A DNA stretch of 64,000 bases, from the NCBI RefSeq assembly GCF_019397265.1, contig NZ_CP068985.1:8055001-8119000 (forward strand), written 5' to 3'. This document shows, piece by piece, positions 9,621 through 17,752 of this stretch. The notes beneath the pieces were generated by a model that was not told the DNA's origin, made no database searches, and saw only the letters and a program-made list of their open reading frames with translations. Source of the DNA: Nonomuraea coxensis DSM 45129. GTDB taxonomy: Bacteria > Actinomycetota > Actinomycetes > Streptosporangiales > Streptosporangiaceae. Numbering within the stretch: the stretch's first letter is position 1; the number at the start of each line of letters is the position of its first letter. A program made the translations under genes and the position numbers.

Positions 9621-9645
9621 CGCCCGCCCTCGGTGAGGGCGGGCG
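9621..9645 (+). terminator. Hairpin terminator
   Basis: Perfect 11 bp stem (9621-9631 with 9635-9645) and GGT loop 20 bp after the stop of the hypothetical gene at 8393-9601. Confidence 0.7.
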
Positions 9646-9832
9646 CTCGACGCGATTGTGTACCGGTGTGCAGGTCGCCTCTCGGCGAAAGGCACAACAC
9701 GGCTCCAGCCGAACGGTATTCCGTGAAGGCGATAGGTGAGGCCCGGGGACACTGGACACACCGGCCACGATCTATGTAACCACACCTGCCCCCTGTCCAT
9801 TCCCCACCGGCGCCCCCATTTTTCTCCAGGAC

Positions 9833-10480
9833 TCAGCCGGGCTCGCCGGTCGTGAGCGCGCCGTGCAGGAACAGGTCCACCAGCTCGGCGGAGGTGAGCG
9901 TGCCGGGGTGGCGGCCGGCCGACATGACCAGCATCTGGAACGCCTGCGCGAGCCGGTCCGGGGGCAGCTTGAGCGCGTCGCGCTCCGGCTCGAACAGGCC
10001 GGCCAGCACCTCCTGGTGCGCGGCCATCGAGGCCCGCCGGGCGTCGCCGCCCCGGCGCAGGCGCTCCTCCGGGCTCTCGTCCTCCCGGCCCTCGGGGGCG
10101 CTCGGGTCGCGGCGCCGGAGCCCGCCGGAGGCGGCCAGCGCCCCGGCGACCGCGCCCATCCTGGACAGGTAGCCGCGCATGGCCTCGGCCGCCTCGATCA
10201 GGCGCTCGGCGAGCGGCAGCTCCATCGAGACGGACGCGATGTGGGCGAGGGTGTCGTCGGGGCGCAGCGCCTCGGCCATGCAGGCGTCGAGCAGCGCGTC
10301 CTTGTCGCCGAAGGCGCGGAAGACGGTGCCCTCGCCGATGCCGGCCGCGCGGGCGACCTGCGCGGTGGTGACGGAGGTGCCGTACTCCACGACGAGGGGG
10401 AGGGCCGCGCGGACGATCATCTCGCGGCGCTGTTCGGGGGTCATCGCCGGCGCTCGCCGCCGACCCGTCTGGTTCATCAT
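9833..10480 (-). CDS. TetR/AcrR-family transcriptional regulator
   Basis: DNA-binding repressor of 215 residues. Helix-turn-helix at about residues 35-60 (TTAQVARAAGIGEGTVFRAF followed by GDKDAL); the C-terminal helical domain would bind an unknown ligand and dimerise. Divergent from the alpha/beta hydrolase at 10557. Two near-palindromic operators lie between them and one abuts its own promoter, so autoregulation and control of the hydrolase are likely. The ATG at 10478-10480 is seven bases after TACTGT, consistent with a leaderless transcript. Confidence 0.9.
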   Translation of the reverse strand: MMNQTGRRRAPAMTPEQRREMIVRAALPLVVEYGTSVTTAQVARAAGIGEGTVFRAFGDKDALLDACMAEALRPDDTLAHIASVSMELPLAERLIEAAEAMRGYLSRMGAVAGALAASGGLRRRDPSAPEGREDESPEERLRRGGDARRASMAAHQEVLAGLFEPERDALKLPPDRLAQAFQMLVMSAGRHPGTLTSAELVDLFLHGALTTGEPG

Positions 10481-10487
10481 GCCTACG

Positions 10488-10549
10488 ACAGTACGGAGTG
10501 AGCACTCACTCCGTCAAGAGGGAATGAGTGCTCACTCCACAGCTACCAT
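10488..10549. promoter_or_regulatory. Paired TetR operators and divergent leaderless promoters
   Basis: Two 18 bp sites, GGAGTGAGCACTCACTCC (10495-10512; eight-base arms around CA) and GGAATGAGTGCTCACTCC (10521-10538; one arm mismatch), are spaced 26 bp centre to centre. A minus-strand TACTGT (10488-10493) sits seven bases before the regulator ATG; a plus-strand TACCAT (10544-10549) sits seven bases before the hydrolase GTG. The sites would cover both promoters. Confidence 0.75.
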
Positions 10550-10556
10550 CGAAGGC

Positions 10557-11342
10557 GTGCCATACGCGACGACCGACGGCGGAGTGAAGCTGTCCTACCA
10601 GGTCAGAGGCGACGGACCGGCGCTCGTGCTGCTCCAGGGCCAGGCGAACGACCACCGGTGGTGGGACCCGGTCCGCGACGACTTCGCCTCCGCCCACCTC
10701 ACGATCACCTTCGACTGGCGGGGCACCGGCGACAGCGACAAGCCCGACGAGCCGTACACCACGCGCGGTTTCGCCGCCGACGTCGTGGCCGTGCTGGACG
10801 CGCTCGGGGTGGACCGGGCCCACGTGTACGGCACGTCGATGGGCGGGCGGGTGGCCCAGTGGCTGGCGGCCGACCATCCCGGACGGGTGGGCGCGCTGGT
10901 GCTCGGCTGCAGCTCGCCCGGCGGCGCGCACGGCTTCGAGCGGAGCGACGACGTCCGCAGGTCGCTCGCCCAGCGGGACCGCGCGGCGGCGGAGCGGGCC
11001 CTGCTCGACCTCATGTACACCCCGGCCTGGCTGGCGGCGCATCCCGGCCCCCACCGCACGACCGGCGACCCCGGCATGCCCGCGTACGCCCGCCGCCGCC
11101 ACCTGGCCGCGAGCGCCGGGCACGACGCCTGGGACGCGCTGCCCGCGATCGGCGCGCCCACGCTCGTCGTGCACGGCACCGACGACGTGTTCAACCCGGC
11201 GGCCAACGCGCCGCTGCTGGCCGGGCGCATCCCGGGCGCCGGGCTGCGGCTGATCGAGGGGGCCAGGCACGCCTACTTCGAGGAGTTCCGCGAGGTCGCG
11301 AGCCCGATGGTGCTGGAGTTCCTGGCCGCCGGGCCGCTGTGA
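10557..11342 (+). CDS. Alpha/beta hydrolase
   Basis: Hydrolase of the alpha/beta fold, substrate unknown. The nucleophile elbow is GTSMGG, the oxyanion-side motif LLQGQANDHRWW, the acid region HGTDDVFNP and the catalytic histidine GARHAYFEE. The GTG at 10557 is preferred because the fold starts there (VPYATTDGGVKLSYQVRGDG) and a -10-like TACCAT lies seven bases upstream; an ATG at 10524 would place the start codon inside the second TetR operator. Controlled, by inference, by the divergent TetR protein. Confidence 0.85.
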   Translation: MPYATTDGGVKLSYQVRGDGPALVLLQGQANDHRWWDPVRDDFASAHLTITFDWRGTGDSDKPDEPYTTRGFAADVVAVLDALGVDRAHVYGTSMGGRVAQWLAADHPGRVGALVLGCSSPGGAHGFERSDDVRRSLAQRDRAAAERALLDLMYTPAWLAAHPGPHRTTGDPGMPAYARRRHLAASAGHDAWDALPAIGAPTLVVHGTDDVFNPAANAPLLAGRIPGAGLRLIEGARHAYFEEFREVASPMVLEFLAAGPL

Positions 11343-11384
11343 CTCAGCGCAGGAGCGGCAGCCGCCCGGCGGGCTCCGGCCCGC

Positions 11385-12371
11385 TCAGCGGCGGGAGGCG
11401 AACGCGTCCTGGGCGGCGAACAGTTCCTTGCGCAGCGTCTCGCTGCCGGTGTGGCCGGAGTCCTCTACCACGACGAGGCGGGCGTCGGGCCACGCCTTGG
11501 CCAGCTCCCAGGCGGTGTCGGGCGGGCCACCGAGGTCGAGCCGACCGTGGATGAGCACGGCGGGGATGCCGGCCAGCCGGTGCGCCTCGCGCAGCAGCAC
11601 GCCCTCCTCCAGCCAGGCCGCGTTGGAGAAGTAGTGGGAGCAGATGCGCACGAGCGCCAGCCTGGCGTCGTCGGGGCGGTCGCTGTAGGCGTTGCGCTTG
11701 CCGTTGGGCTCGGCGGAGATGACCGCGTCCTCCCAGGCGCACCAGTCGAGGGTGGCCTTCGCCCGCACCTCGGGGTCGGGGTCGGAGGTCAGCCGCGCGT
11801 ACGCCGCCAGCAGGTCGAAGGTGTCGCCGCCGCGCTCGCTCTCCGGGACGCCCTCGCGGAAGCGCTCCAGCGCCTCGGGGAAGAACCGGCCGGCGCCCCG
11901 GTAGAGCCAGTCGATCTCGTAGCGGCGGGTGGTGGTCACCGCGATGATGATCATCTCCGACACCCGCTCCGGGTACGCCTCGGCGTAGGCCAGCATCAGC
12001 GTCGAGCCCCACGAGCCGCCGTACAGCAGCCACTTGTCCACGCCCAGGTGCTCGCGCAGCCGCTCCATGTCGGCGATCAGGTGGTGGGTGGTGTTGGTGC
12101 TCAGGTCGGTCGCCGGGTCGGCGGCGTGCGGGCGGCTGCGACCGCAGTTGCGCTGGTCGAACAGGATGATCCGGTAACGCTCCGGGTCGAAGGTGCGCCG
12201 CGCGCCGACCGAGCAGCCGGAGCCGGGGCCGCCGTGGACCACGAGAGCGGGTTTGCCGTCGGGGTTTCCGCAGACCTCCCAGTAGACGAGGTTGCCGTCA
12301 CCGACGTCCAGCATGCCGTGGTCGTACGGCTCTATCGGGGGATACAAGACCCGCTCCTTCCGATCATTCAC
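11385..12371 (-). CDS. pip: Proline iminopeptidase (S33)
   Basis: Releases N-terminal proline from peptides in the cytoplasm. S33 signatures: LYPPIEPYDHGMLDVGDGN, oxyanion HGGPGSG, FDQRNCGRS, nucleophile GGSWGS, acid region HGRLDLGGP and EDSGHTG with the catalytic histidine. About 320 residues, normal for the family. Start uncertain: GTG at 12369-12371 is in frame, but AAGGAG lies six bases before a TTG at 12345-12347 that would start exactly at the conserved YPPIEPYD block. Confidence 0.9.
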   Translation of the reverse strand: MNDRKERVLYPPIEPYDHGMLDVGDGNLVYWEVCGNPDGKPALVVHGGPGSGCSVGARRTFDPERYRIILFDQRNCGRSRPHAADPATDLSTNTTHHLIADMERLREHLGVDKWLLYGGSWGSTLMLAYAEAYPERVSEMIIIAVTTTRRYEIDWLYRGAGRFFPEALERFREGVPESERGGDTFDLLAAYARLTSDPDPEVRAKATLDWCAWEDAVISAEPNGKRNAYSDRPDDARLALVRICSHYFSNAAWLEEGVLLREAHRLAGIPAVLIHGRLDLGGPPDTAWELAKAWPDARLVVVEDSGHTGSETLRKELFAAQDAFASRR

Positions 12372-12529
12372 GAAATATGACCGCGTTTGTCTATCAGCCT
12401 GCGACTTCACCCTCCAGCCGTTTTCGCCACCAGGGGTAAAGAGCGTTAGATCCAACCATGAAGTAATTCAAACATCACCAAGGGTAACGATCAGGGTGGA
12501 GGGCCAGACCAGCACTCGCAGGGAGCATC

Positions 12530-13270
12530 ATGCGCAAGCACGTCATCGTGGCACTCGCCGCCGCCTTGGGCCTCCTCGCGCCCGCCGGACCGGCCTCAGC
12601 CGGGAGCCGGCCCGTCGAGGCCCCGTCCTGCAGCGACCAGGACCTGATCAAGATCAACGTGTCCCCGCCTCCGCCGCCGGCGGGCGACGTGACCGTCACG
12701 GAGCTCCGTGAGCTGCTGGAGGCGATGTCGGCGGGGAACCGGGCGCCGCGCGTGCCGCCGTTCCCGCCGCCCACGATCCCGGTCCCCGTTCCCACGCCCG
12801 CCCCCGCTCCCGCCCCGGCCGAGGGGCAGGTCTCGCCCGGCAGGTCGATCTACCAGATCCTGCTGGACAGAATGCGCGCCTGCCTGAACGCCCCGCAGGA
12901 CGCCGCCGTCGCGGCCGGCGACGGCACACCGACCCCGGCGCCCGGTACGCTCGGCACGCCCGACGTCGTGACGACGCTCGAAGCCCTGGTCTCGGGGCCG
13001 CTGGCCTGCCGGCCGGCCACGCAGGCGCAGCCCGCGGCCGAGGACCCCGCGGCCGCTCCGGCGTCGCTGCTCGACGCGATCGGCCTGCGGGAGCTCGTGG
13101 ACGCCGTACTCGCGGGGCCGGTCGCCTGCGCCCCCGGCACGATGCCCGCCCTCCTCCTCGACGCGCCCGCCGTGCCGGAGGTCCCGGAGGTGCCGGAGGC
13201 GACGGACCAGCCCTCGCTCATGGACCGGCTCGGGCTCAGGGACGCGCTCGACCGCATCCTGCGCGACTGA
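12530..13270 (+). CDS. Secreted proline/alanine-rich protein
   Basis: 246 residues. A classic signal peptide (MRKHVIVALAAALGLLAPAG, cleavage after ASA near residue 24) is followed by low-complexity Pro/Ala segments (PVPVPTPAPAPAPA, VPEVPEVPEATD) separating short helical modules that each end near a cysteine (four cysteines in the mature part). RBS GGGAG lies upstream of the ATG. No enzymatic motif; probably a cell-envelope protein of actinomycetes. Its Ser/Pro-rich stretches could be targets of the nearby mannosyltransferases, which is speculation. Confidence 0.75.
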   Translation: MRKHVIVALAAALGLLAPAGPASAGSRPVEAPSCSDQDLIKINVSPPPPPAGDVTVTELRELLEAMSAGNRAPRVPPFPPPTIPVPVPTPAPAPAPAEGQVSPGRSIYQILLDRMRACLNAPQDAAVAAGDGTPTPAPGTLGTPDVVTTLEALVSGPLACRPATQAQPAAEDPAAAPASLLDAIGLRELVDAVLAGPVACAPGTMPALLLDAPAVPEVPEVPEATDQPSLMDRLGLRDALDRILRD

Positions 13271-13333
13271 GCGCGCCCTGCCGAGGGTTGGCACAATGAC
13301 CGCCATGACGGCATCGGACCCCAAAGCGGAGCG

Positions 13334-13352
13334 GGCCGCCCGGCGGGCGGCC
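13334..13352 (+). terminator. GC-rich hairpin after the secreted protein
   Basis: Eight-base arms GGCCGCCC / GGGCGGCC with a 3 nt loop, about 65 bp after the stop at 13270. It falls within a 19-codon ORF that looks non-functional. Confidence 0.4.
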
Positions 13353-13429
13353 GGTGACCGGTAAACACGGCCACATCCTGCCTGTGGCGGCCCCGCCTCA
13401 CGGCCGGGTTCCTCGCTCATCATGACGGC

Positions 13430-14086
13430 ATGTCCCAAGAGGTGATTCACCAGAACACGGAACCCGTCGAGCCCACCGCCGAGGACCCGCGGGAGCGCCG
13501 CGGCGGCCGTCGCCGCCGGGCGCTGGTCGCCGGCCTCACCGCCGTCGCGGTCGCCGCCGCCGGCCTCACCGCCTTCCAGTACGCCCGCGCGCACGCCCCC
13601 CGTCCCGCGGACGGCGGCACCCCGCCCTGGCCGGTCCCCGCCGATCCGCTGCCCGGCATCCGGGCCGCCGGTCTCGCCCCCGGCCCCATGGGTCACGCCG
13701 AGCACTACCACGCCCACCTCGACGTCTTCGTGGACGGCGAGGAGGTGGAGGTGCCCGCCGACATCGGCATCGCCGGCGACGAGATGTCCCCGGTGCACAC
13801 CCACGACGACCGCGGCGTCATCCACATCGAGTCGCACACCAAGGGGGACGTCTTCACCCTCGGCCAGATCTTCACGCAGTGGGGCGTGGCCCTGTCCGCG
13901 AGCCGGATCGGCGCGCTCGGCGCGGGCGGCGGCAGGACGCTGACCGCCGAGGTCGACGGCAGGCCGGTCACCGGCGACCCCGCCGCCATCGTGCTGCGGC
14001 CCCATCAGCAGATCGCCCTGGTGTACGGGACGCCGGACCCGTCCTTCCGCCCGCCCGCCGCTTTCGCCTTCGAGGCCGACGAGTGA
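13430..14086 (+). CDS. Membrane-anchored His-rich conserved protein
   Basis: 218 residues: a basic cytoplasmic N-terminus (RRGGRRRR), one membrane helix at about residues 30-50, and an extracytoplasmic domain with clustered histidines (GHAEHYHAHLDVFVDGEEVE and SPVHTHDDRGVIHIES). The histidine arrangement resembles metal-binding beta-rich actinobacterial proteins of unknown function. The genes at 12530 and 14121 lie on the same strand. Function not assigned; metal binding is inference. Confidence 0.7.
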   Translation: MSQEVIHQNTEPVEPTAEDPRERRGGRRRRALVAGLTAVAVAAAGLTAFQYARAHAPRPADGGTPPWPVPADPLPGIRAAGLAPGPMGHAEHYHAHLDVFVDGEEVEVPADIGIAGDEMSPVHTHDDRGVIHIESHTKGDVFTLGQIFTQWGVALSASRIGALGAGGGRTLTAEVDGRPVTGDPAAIVLRPHQQIALVYGTPDPSFRPPAAFAFEADE

Positions 14087-14120
14087 CACTGGACCCTCCG
14101 ACGCCCCAGGAGGAGGTCCC

Positions 14121-14492
14121 ATGTCCGACGAGGTGAGGTTCGAGGGAGTCGCGCCCGTACTGCCGGTGCGTGACCTGGACGCGGCGCTCGACCGGTACCG
14201 CCGGCTCGGGTTCGCCGTCCGCGCCTACGCCGGTCCCGCCCGCTACGGGTACGCCGACCGCGGCGAGGTCTCGCTGCACCTGACCGAGTGGGACGAGCAC
14301 GACCCGGCGCGCACCGGCGGGGCGGTCTACCTGTACGTCTCGGACGCCGACGCCCTGCACGCCGAGTGGACGGCGACCGGCCTCCCGGGGCGCTTCCACC
14401 CGCCGCAGGACACCGACTACGGGCTCCGCGAGTTCGCCTACGTCGATCCCGACGGCACCCTGCACCGCGCCGGCTCTCGCCTCACCGCATGA
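14121..14492 (+). CDS. VOC-family protein (bleomycin-resistance-like)
   Basis: 123 residues with the glyoxalase/bleomycin-resistance fold: VLPVRDLDAALDRYRRLGFA at the N-terminus, HLTEWDEHDP and a C-terminal LREFAYVDPDGTLHRAGSR. RBS GGAGGAG lies just before the ATG. It begins 34 bp after the His-rich protein gene and may be co-transcribed. Could sequester a drug or be an enzyme; the sequence does not decide. Confidence 0.85.
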   Translation: MSDEVRFEGVAPVLPVRDLDAALDRYRRLGFAVRAYAGPARYGYADRGEVSLHLTEWDEHDPARTGGAVYLYVSDADALHAEWTATGLPGRFHPPQDTDYGLREFAYVDPDGTLHRAGSRLTA

Positions 14493-14508
14493 AAGCTTCC
14501 CGGCCGCC

Positions 14509-14573
14509 GAAACATTTCACTCTCACTACCAGCGGATAGCCGACAAGTAGTCGCTATCCGACCGAAATATTTC
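14509..14573 (+). promoter_or_regulatory. Repeated GAAA-NN-TTTC motifs and hairpin before the deacetylase
   Basis: GAAACATTTC (14509-14518) and GAAATATTTC (14564-14573) flank a hairpin formed by CGGATAGC (14533-14540) and GCTATCCG (14553-14560). GAAA/TTTC palindromes of this kind are operators for sugar-responsive repressors of xylanolytic genes in streptomycetes (family knowledge), which fits the downstream CE4-CBM gene. Confidence 0.45.
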
Positions 14574-14653
14574 TTGCTCTCGTTGACACATTTCTGACCC
14601 GTCCCCACAATGACCGGAGGTGAGTCCGCCCCCCCAACGATCAAGGACACGAC

Positions 14654-15664
14654 ATGATCGACCGGAAACGCCGCCCCACCCTCCTGGCCGCGCTCCTGGG
14701 CGCGGCCCTCGCCGTCTGCCTGGCCGCCACCGCCACCACCGCGCTGGCCGCCGCCCGCCGCCTCGCCGCCGACTGCGGCGCGGGCTACGTCGGCCTGACC
14801 TACGACGACGGCCCCAACCCCGCCAACACCACGAACCTGCTCAACACACTGCGCGCGAACGGCCTGCGCGCCACGATGTTCAACACCGGCCAGAACGCCC
14901 AGAACAACCAGGCCCTGGTCCGCGCGCAGCGCGACGCCGGCATGTGGATCGGCAACCACAGCTACACCCACCCGCACCTCACCCAGCTCGGCAGCGCCCA
15001 GATCCTCTCCGAGCTGCAGCGCACCCAGCAGGCCATCCAGGGGGCCACGGGCACCGCGCCCCGCCTGTTCCGGCCGCCGTACGGGGAGACCAACGCCACT
15101 CTGAGGTCCGTCGAGCAGCAGCTCGGCCTCACCGAGGTCCTCTGGGACGTCGACTCCCAGGACTGGAACGGCGCAAGCACCGCGCAGATCGTCCAGGCCG
15201 CCGGCCGCCTGCAGAACGGCCAGGTCATCCTCATGCACGACCAGTACGCCGCGACCGTGGCCGCCATCCCCCAGATCGCCGCGAACCTGCGCAGCCGCAA
15301 CCTGTGCGCCGGCATGATCTCCCCCACCACCGGCCGGGCGGTCGCCCCCGACGGCGCGGGCCCCACGGGCGGGCCGACCACCCCGCCGCCCGGCGGCACC
15401 TGCACCGCCACCATCCAGCAGGGCCAGCAGTGGAGCGACCGCTTCAACCTGTCGGTCACCGTCTCCGGCTCGACCTCCTGGATCGTCACGGTCACCGTGA
15501 CGCCGCCCCAGAAGGTCATCAACACCTGGAACGGCACCCCGTCCTGGGACTCCAGCGGGAACGTGATGACGATGCGCCCGAACGGCAGCGGCAACACCTT
15601 CGGCTTCACGATCCAGCACAACGGCAACTGGACCTGGCCGTCGGTCTCCTGCCGGACGAGCTGA
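14654..15664 (+). CDS. Secreted polysaccharide deacetylase (CE4) with CBM2 module
   Basis: Removes acetyl groups from xylan or chitin outside the cell. Signal peptide at residues 1-33 (ending ALAA), NodB/CE4 domain with TYDDGP (motif 1), HSYTHP (motif 2), RPPYGE (motif 3), DVDSQDW (motif 4) and LMHD (motif 5), a Gly/Pro linker (GGPTTPPPGG) and a C-terminal ~95-residue family 2 carbohydrate-binding module bounded by two cysteines with conserved tryptophans. AAGGA precedes the ATG. The order CE4-linker-CBM2 is typical of acetylxylan esterases from actinomycetes. Ends 2 bp from the convergent HxlR regulator. Confidence 0.92.
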   Translation: MIDRKRRPTLLAALLGAALAVCLAATATTALAAARRLAADCGAGYVGLTYDDGPNPANTTNLLNTLRANGLRATMFNTGQNAQNNQALVRAQRDAGMWIGNHSYTHPHLTQLGSAQILSELQRTQQAIQGATGTAPRLFRPPYGETNATLRSVEQQLGLTEVLWDVDSQDWNGASTAQIVQAAGRLQNGQVILMHDQYAATVAAIPQIAANLRSRNLCAGMISPTTGRAVAPDGAGPTGGPTTPPPGGTCTATIQQGQQWSDRFNLSVTVSGSTSWIVTVTVTPPQKVINTWNGTPSWDSSGNVMTMRPNGSGNTFGFTIQHNGNWTWPSVSCRTS

Positions 15665-15665
15665 C

Positions 15666-16313
15666 TCAGAAGCGGAACATCTCGGCGAACCTCTCGAACA
15701 GCGCCCGATCGCCCTCCACCCGTACGCTCCCGTCGCGCAGCACGTCGTCCACGGTCCTCGCGCCGCTCATCAGGTCGCGGACCGGCCGGCCCGCCAGGCG
15801 CTCGATCACCAGATCGGGCGCCGGGTGCGGCCCGCGGCCGACCGTCAGCCGGCCGTCGTCGACCTGCGCGTGGAGGGTGAAGTCCGCCAGGCGAACCTCG
15901 TAGCCCACGCTGACCCCCGACGCCGCCTCCGGCCGGAACGCCGTGCGGAAGGACATCGCAACCCCCTCGGCCGTGACCAGCTCGCCGGGGCGCGGCCCGC
16001 CCATCGTCCGAGCGCCCCAGCGGCCCAGGGCGACCAGCGCCGGTTCGAGGTCGCGGCCGTGCTCGGTCAGCTCGTAGACGACCGCCCGCTCGGGATGCGC
16101 CAGCGCCCGCCGGGTGGCCACGCCCTCCTGCTCAAGCTGCTTGAGCCGGGCCGACAGGATGTTGGTCGGGATGGCGGGCAGGCCGTTGCGCAGGTCGGTG
16201 AAGCGCTGGGGTCCGGCCAGCAGGTTGCGGACGATCAGCACGGTCCACCGTTCGCCGACGATCTCCATGGCGCGGGCCAGGCCGCAGAACTGACCGTACT
16301 CACGAGAAGTCAC
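15666..16313 (-). CDS. HxlR-family regulator with SCP2-like C-terminal domain
   Basis: 215 residues. Winged helix at residues 1-100 (QFCGLARAMEIVGERWTVLI, then RFTDLRNGLPAIPTNILSAR typical of HxlR), followed by a ~100-residue sterol-carrier-like domain (FTLHAQVDDGRLTVGRG, PDLVIERLAGRPVRDLM). The GTG at 16311-16313 is chosen since TACGAT lies seven bases upstream and the HxlR core starts there. Divergent from the DUF4287 gene. Confidence 0.85.
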   Translation of the reverse strand: MTSREYGQFCGLARAMEIVGERWTVLIVRNLLAGPQRFTDLRNGLPAIPTNILSARLKQLEQEGVATRRALAHPERAVVYELTEHGRDLEPALVALGRWGARTMGGPRPGELVTAEGVAMSFRTAFRPEAASGVSVGYEVRLADFTLHAQVDDGRLTVGRGPHPAPDLVIERLAGRPVRDLMSGARTVDDVLRDGSVRVEGDRALFERFAEMFRF

Positions 16314-16320
16314 GGTGCAG

Positions 16321-16366
16321 ATCGTAGCCCATGATGCAGTTGACAAACCGTGCTTGCAAATAACAA
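16321..16366. promoter_or_regulatory. Divergent promoter HxlR / DUF4287
   Basis: Minus strand: TACGAT (revcomp of 16321-16326) seven bases from the HxlR GTG (leaderless). Plus strand: TTGACA at 16340-16345 with an AT-rich candidate -10 near 16359-16366 for the DUF4287 gene. The CTTG-containing spacer may hold the operator. Confidence 0.45.
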
Positions 16367-16412
16367 GCTTCTGCTCGCCGGGGCGGTCCGTTCCGGCAGA
16401 ACGGAGGCTCCC

Positions 16413-16700
16413 ATGTCGTTCCAGGCGTACCTCGACAACATCGAGGAGAAGACCGGCCTGACCCCGCGCGCGTTCATCGCCCTGGCGAAGGAGCGCGGCT
16501 TCGACGACCCGTCCACCAAGGCCGGCGTGATCGTCGAGTGGCTGAAGCAGGACCACGGCCTCGGCCGCGGCCACGCGATGGCGCTCGTGCACGTCATCAA
16601 GAAGGGCCCGAAGATCGACGCCAAGCACGTCGGCAGCTCGGGTTCGCACCGTGACGAGAGCGACACCCTCTGGCTGGATGGCAAGGACAAACGCCCCTAA
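16413..16700 (+). CDS. DUF4287 domain-containing protein
   Basis: 95-residue cytoplasmic protein: MSFQAYLDNIEEKTGLTPRA, KAGVIVEWLKQDHGLGRGHA and VHVIKKGPKI are characteristic of the short DUF4287 family, whose role is unknown. GGAGG lies six bases before the ATG at 16413. Divergent from the HxlR regulator and possibly its target. Confidence 0.85.
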   Translation: MSFQAYLDNIEEKTGLTPRAFIALAKERGFDDPSTKAGVIVEWLKQDHGLGRGHAMALVHVIKKGPKIDAKHVGSSGSHRDESDTLWLDGKDKRP

Positions 16701-16797
16701 AACAGGACGATCACCCCTGATCAGTCGCGTCGATCTTGCTCACTCCGCCCGCATCGCCATAATCGACAGTTGCCGAAACGGGTATAAGGAGAGCAAT

Positions 16798-17598
16798 TTG
16801 GACGACGTGACCGAAACGGACGCTGACGTCCCGTGGGCGCTGCCGTCGCCGTGGCGGGACGCGCGCGTCGCCGTCGTGGTGCCGACGTACAACGAGGCCG
16901 GCAACATCGGCGACCTCACGGCGCGCGTCCTCGCCCTCGGCCTGCCCAACCTGCGCCTCGTCATCGCCGACGACGACTCCCCCGACGGCACCGGCCTGCT
17001 CGCCGACGACCTCGCCAAGCACGCGAACGAGGACGGCCGCGACCGCATGGTGGTGCTGCACCGCACGGTCAAGGAGGGCATCGGCCGGGCCCACATCGCC
17101 GGCATGAAGGAGGCCCTCGCCCGCGGCGACGAGTACGTCGTGCAGATGGACGGCGACCTCAGCCACCGCCCCGAGTACATCCCCCACCTGCTCGGCACCA
17201 TCCTCGCCACCCGGGCGGGCCTGGTGATCGGCAGCAGGTACGTCGTCGGCGGCTCCCTGTCCACGCACTGGGGCCGCCACCGGCGCCTGCTGAGCCGCTT
17301 CGCCGGCCGCTACGTCAACGCCATACTCCACCTGTCCGTGCGCGACCCGACCGGCGGCTTCAAGATCTGGCGCCGCGACGTGCTCGAAGGCATCGGCCTC
17401 GACGCGATCCGCAGCGACGGGTACAGCTTCCAGGTCGAGATGAACTACCGCTGCAAGCAGCTCGGCCACGCGATCGTCGAGCTGCCCATCCACTTCGAGG
17501 AACGCGCCGCCGGCTCCAGCAAGATCAGCTTCGCCGTGCAGCTGGAGTCCATGCTCACCCCGCTCGCCCTGCGCTTCGGCCGAGCCGGCCGACGATGA
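16798..17598 (+). CDS. Polyprenol monophosphomannose synthase-like GT2
   Basis: 266 residues, soluble GT2 of the DPM1 type: VAVVVPTYNEAGNIGDLT, IADDDSPDGTG, QMDGDLSHRPEYIP (metal-binding DxD equivalent), GSRYVVGG, DPTGGFKIWRRDVL, YSFQVEMNYRC and HFEERAAGSSKIS. Such enzymes make polyprenyl-phosphate-mannose, the donor for GT39 mannosyltransferases such as the two encoded near 5-8 kb. The TTG at 16798 follows AAGGAG by six bases. Confidence 0.88.
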   Translation: MDDVTETDADVPWALPSPWRDARVAVVVPTYNEAGNIGDLTARVLALGLPNLRLVIADDDSPDGTGLLADDLAKHANEDGRDRMVVLHRTVKEGIGRAHIAGMKEALARGDEYVVQMDGDLSHRPEYIPHLLGTILATRAGLVIGSRYVVGGSLSTHWGRHRRLLSRFAGRYVNAILHLSVRDPTGGFKIWRRDVLEGIGLDAIRSDGYSFQVEMNYRCKQLGHAIVELPIHFEERAAGSSKISFAVQLESMLTPLALRFGRAGRR

Positions 17599-17692
17599 GC
17601 ACCGCGACCGGGTACGCGATCAGCCCGCTGGCCAGGGCGAGAGGCAGGATGATCCCGACCCCGCAGGCTAAAACGACGCGCTTGGTGATCAT
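17555..17692 (-). CDS. Putative small membrane protein
   Basis: 45 codons, MITKRVVLACGVGIILPLAL and onward, almost entirely hydrophobic with a basic start and a basic Gly-rich tail. ACGGAG overlaps the ATG region. Overlaps the 3' end of the convergent DPM1-like gene by 44 bp. High third-position GC argues for coding, but length and overlap leave doubt. Confidence 0.4.
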   Translation of the reverse strand: MITKRVVLACGVGIILPLALASGLIAYPVAVLIVGRLGRSAGRAG

Positions 17693-17752
17693 CTCCGTAT
17701 GGTGACACGCGCTATACCCGCCTGTGGAGGGCCCGCGGGTACGTCCTGAGGC

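Noticed and set aside
13305..13364. 19-codon ORF starting MTASDPKAERAARR
   Set aside because: Very short, runs through a GC hairpin, no RBS; cannot be supported as a gene.
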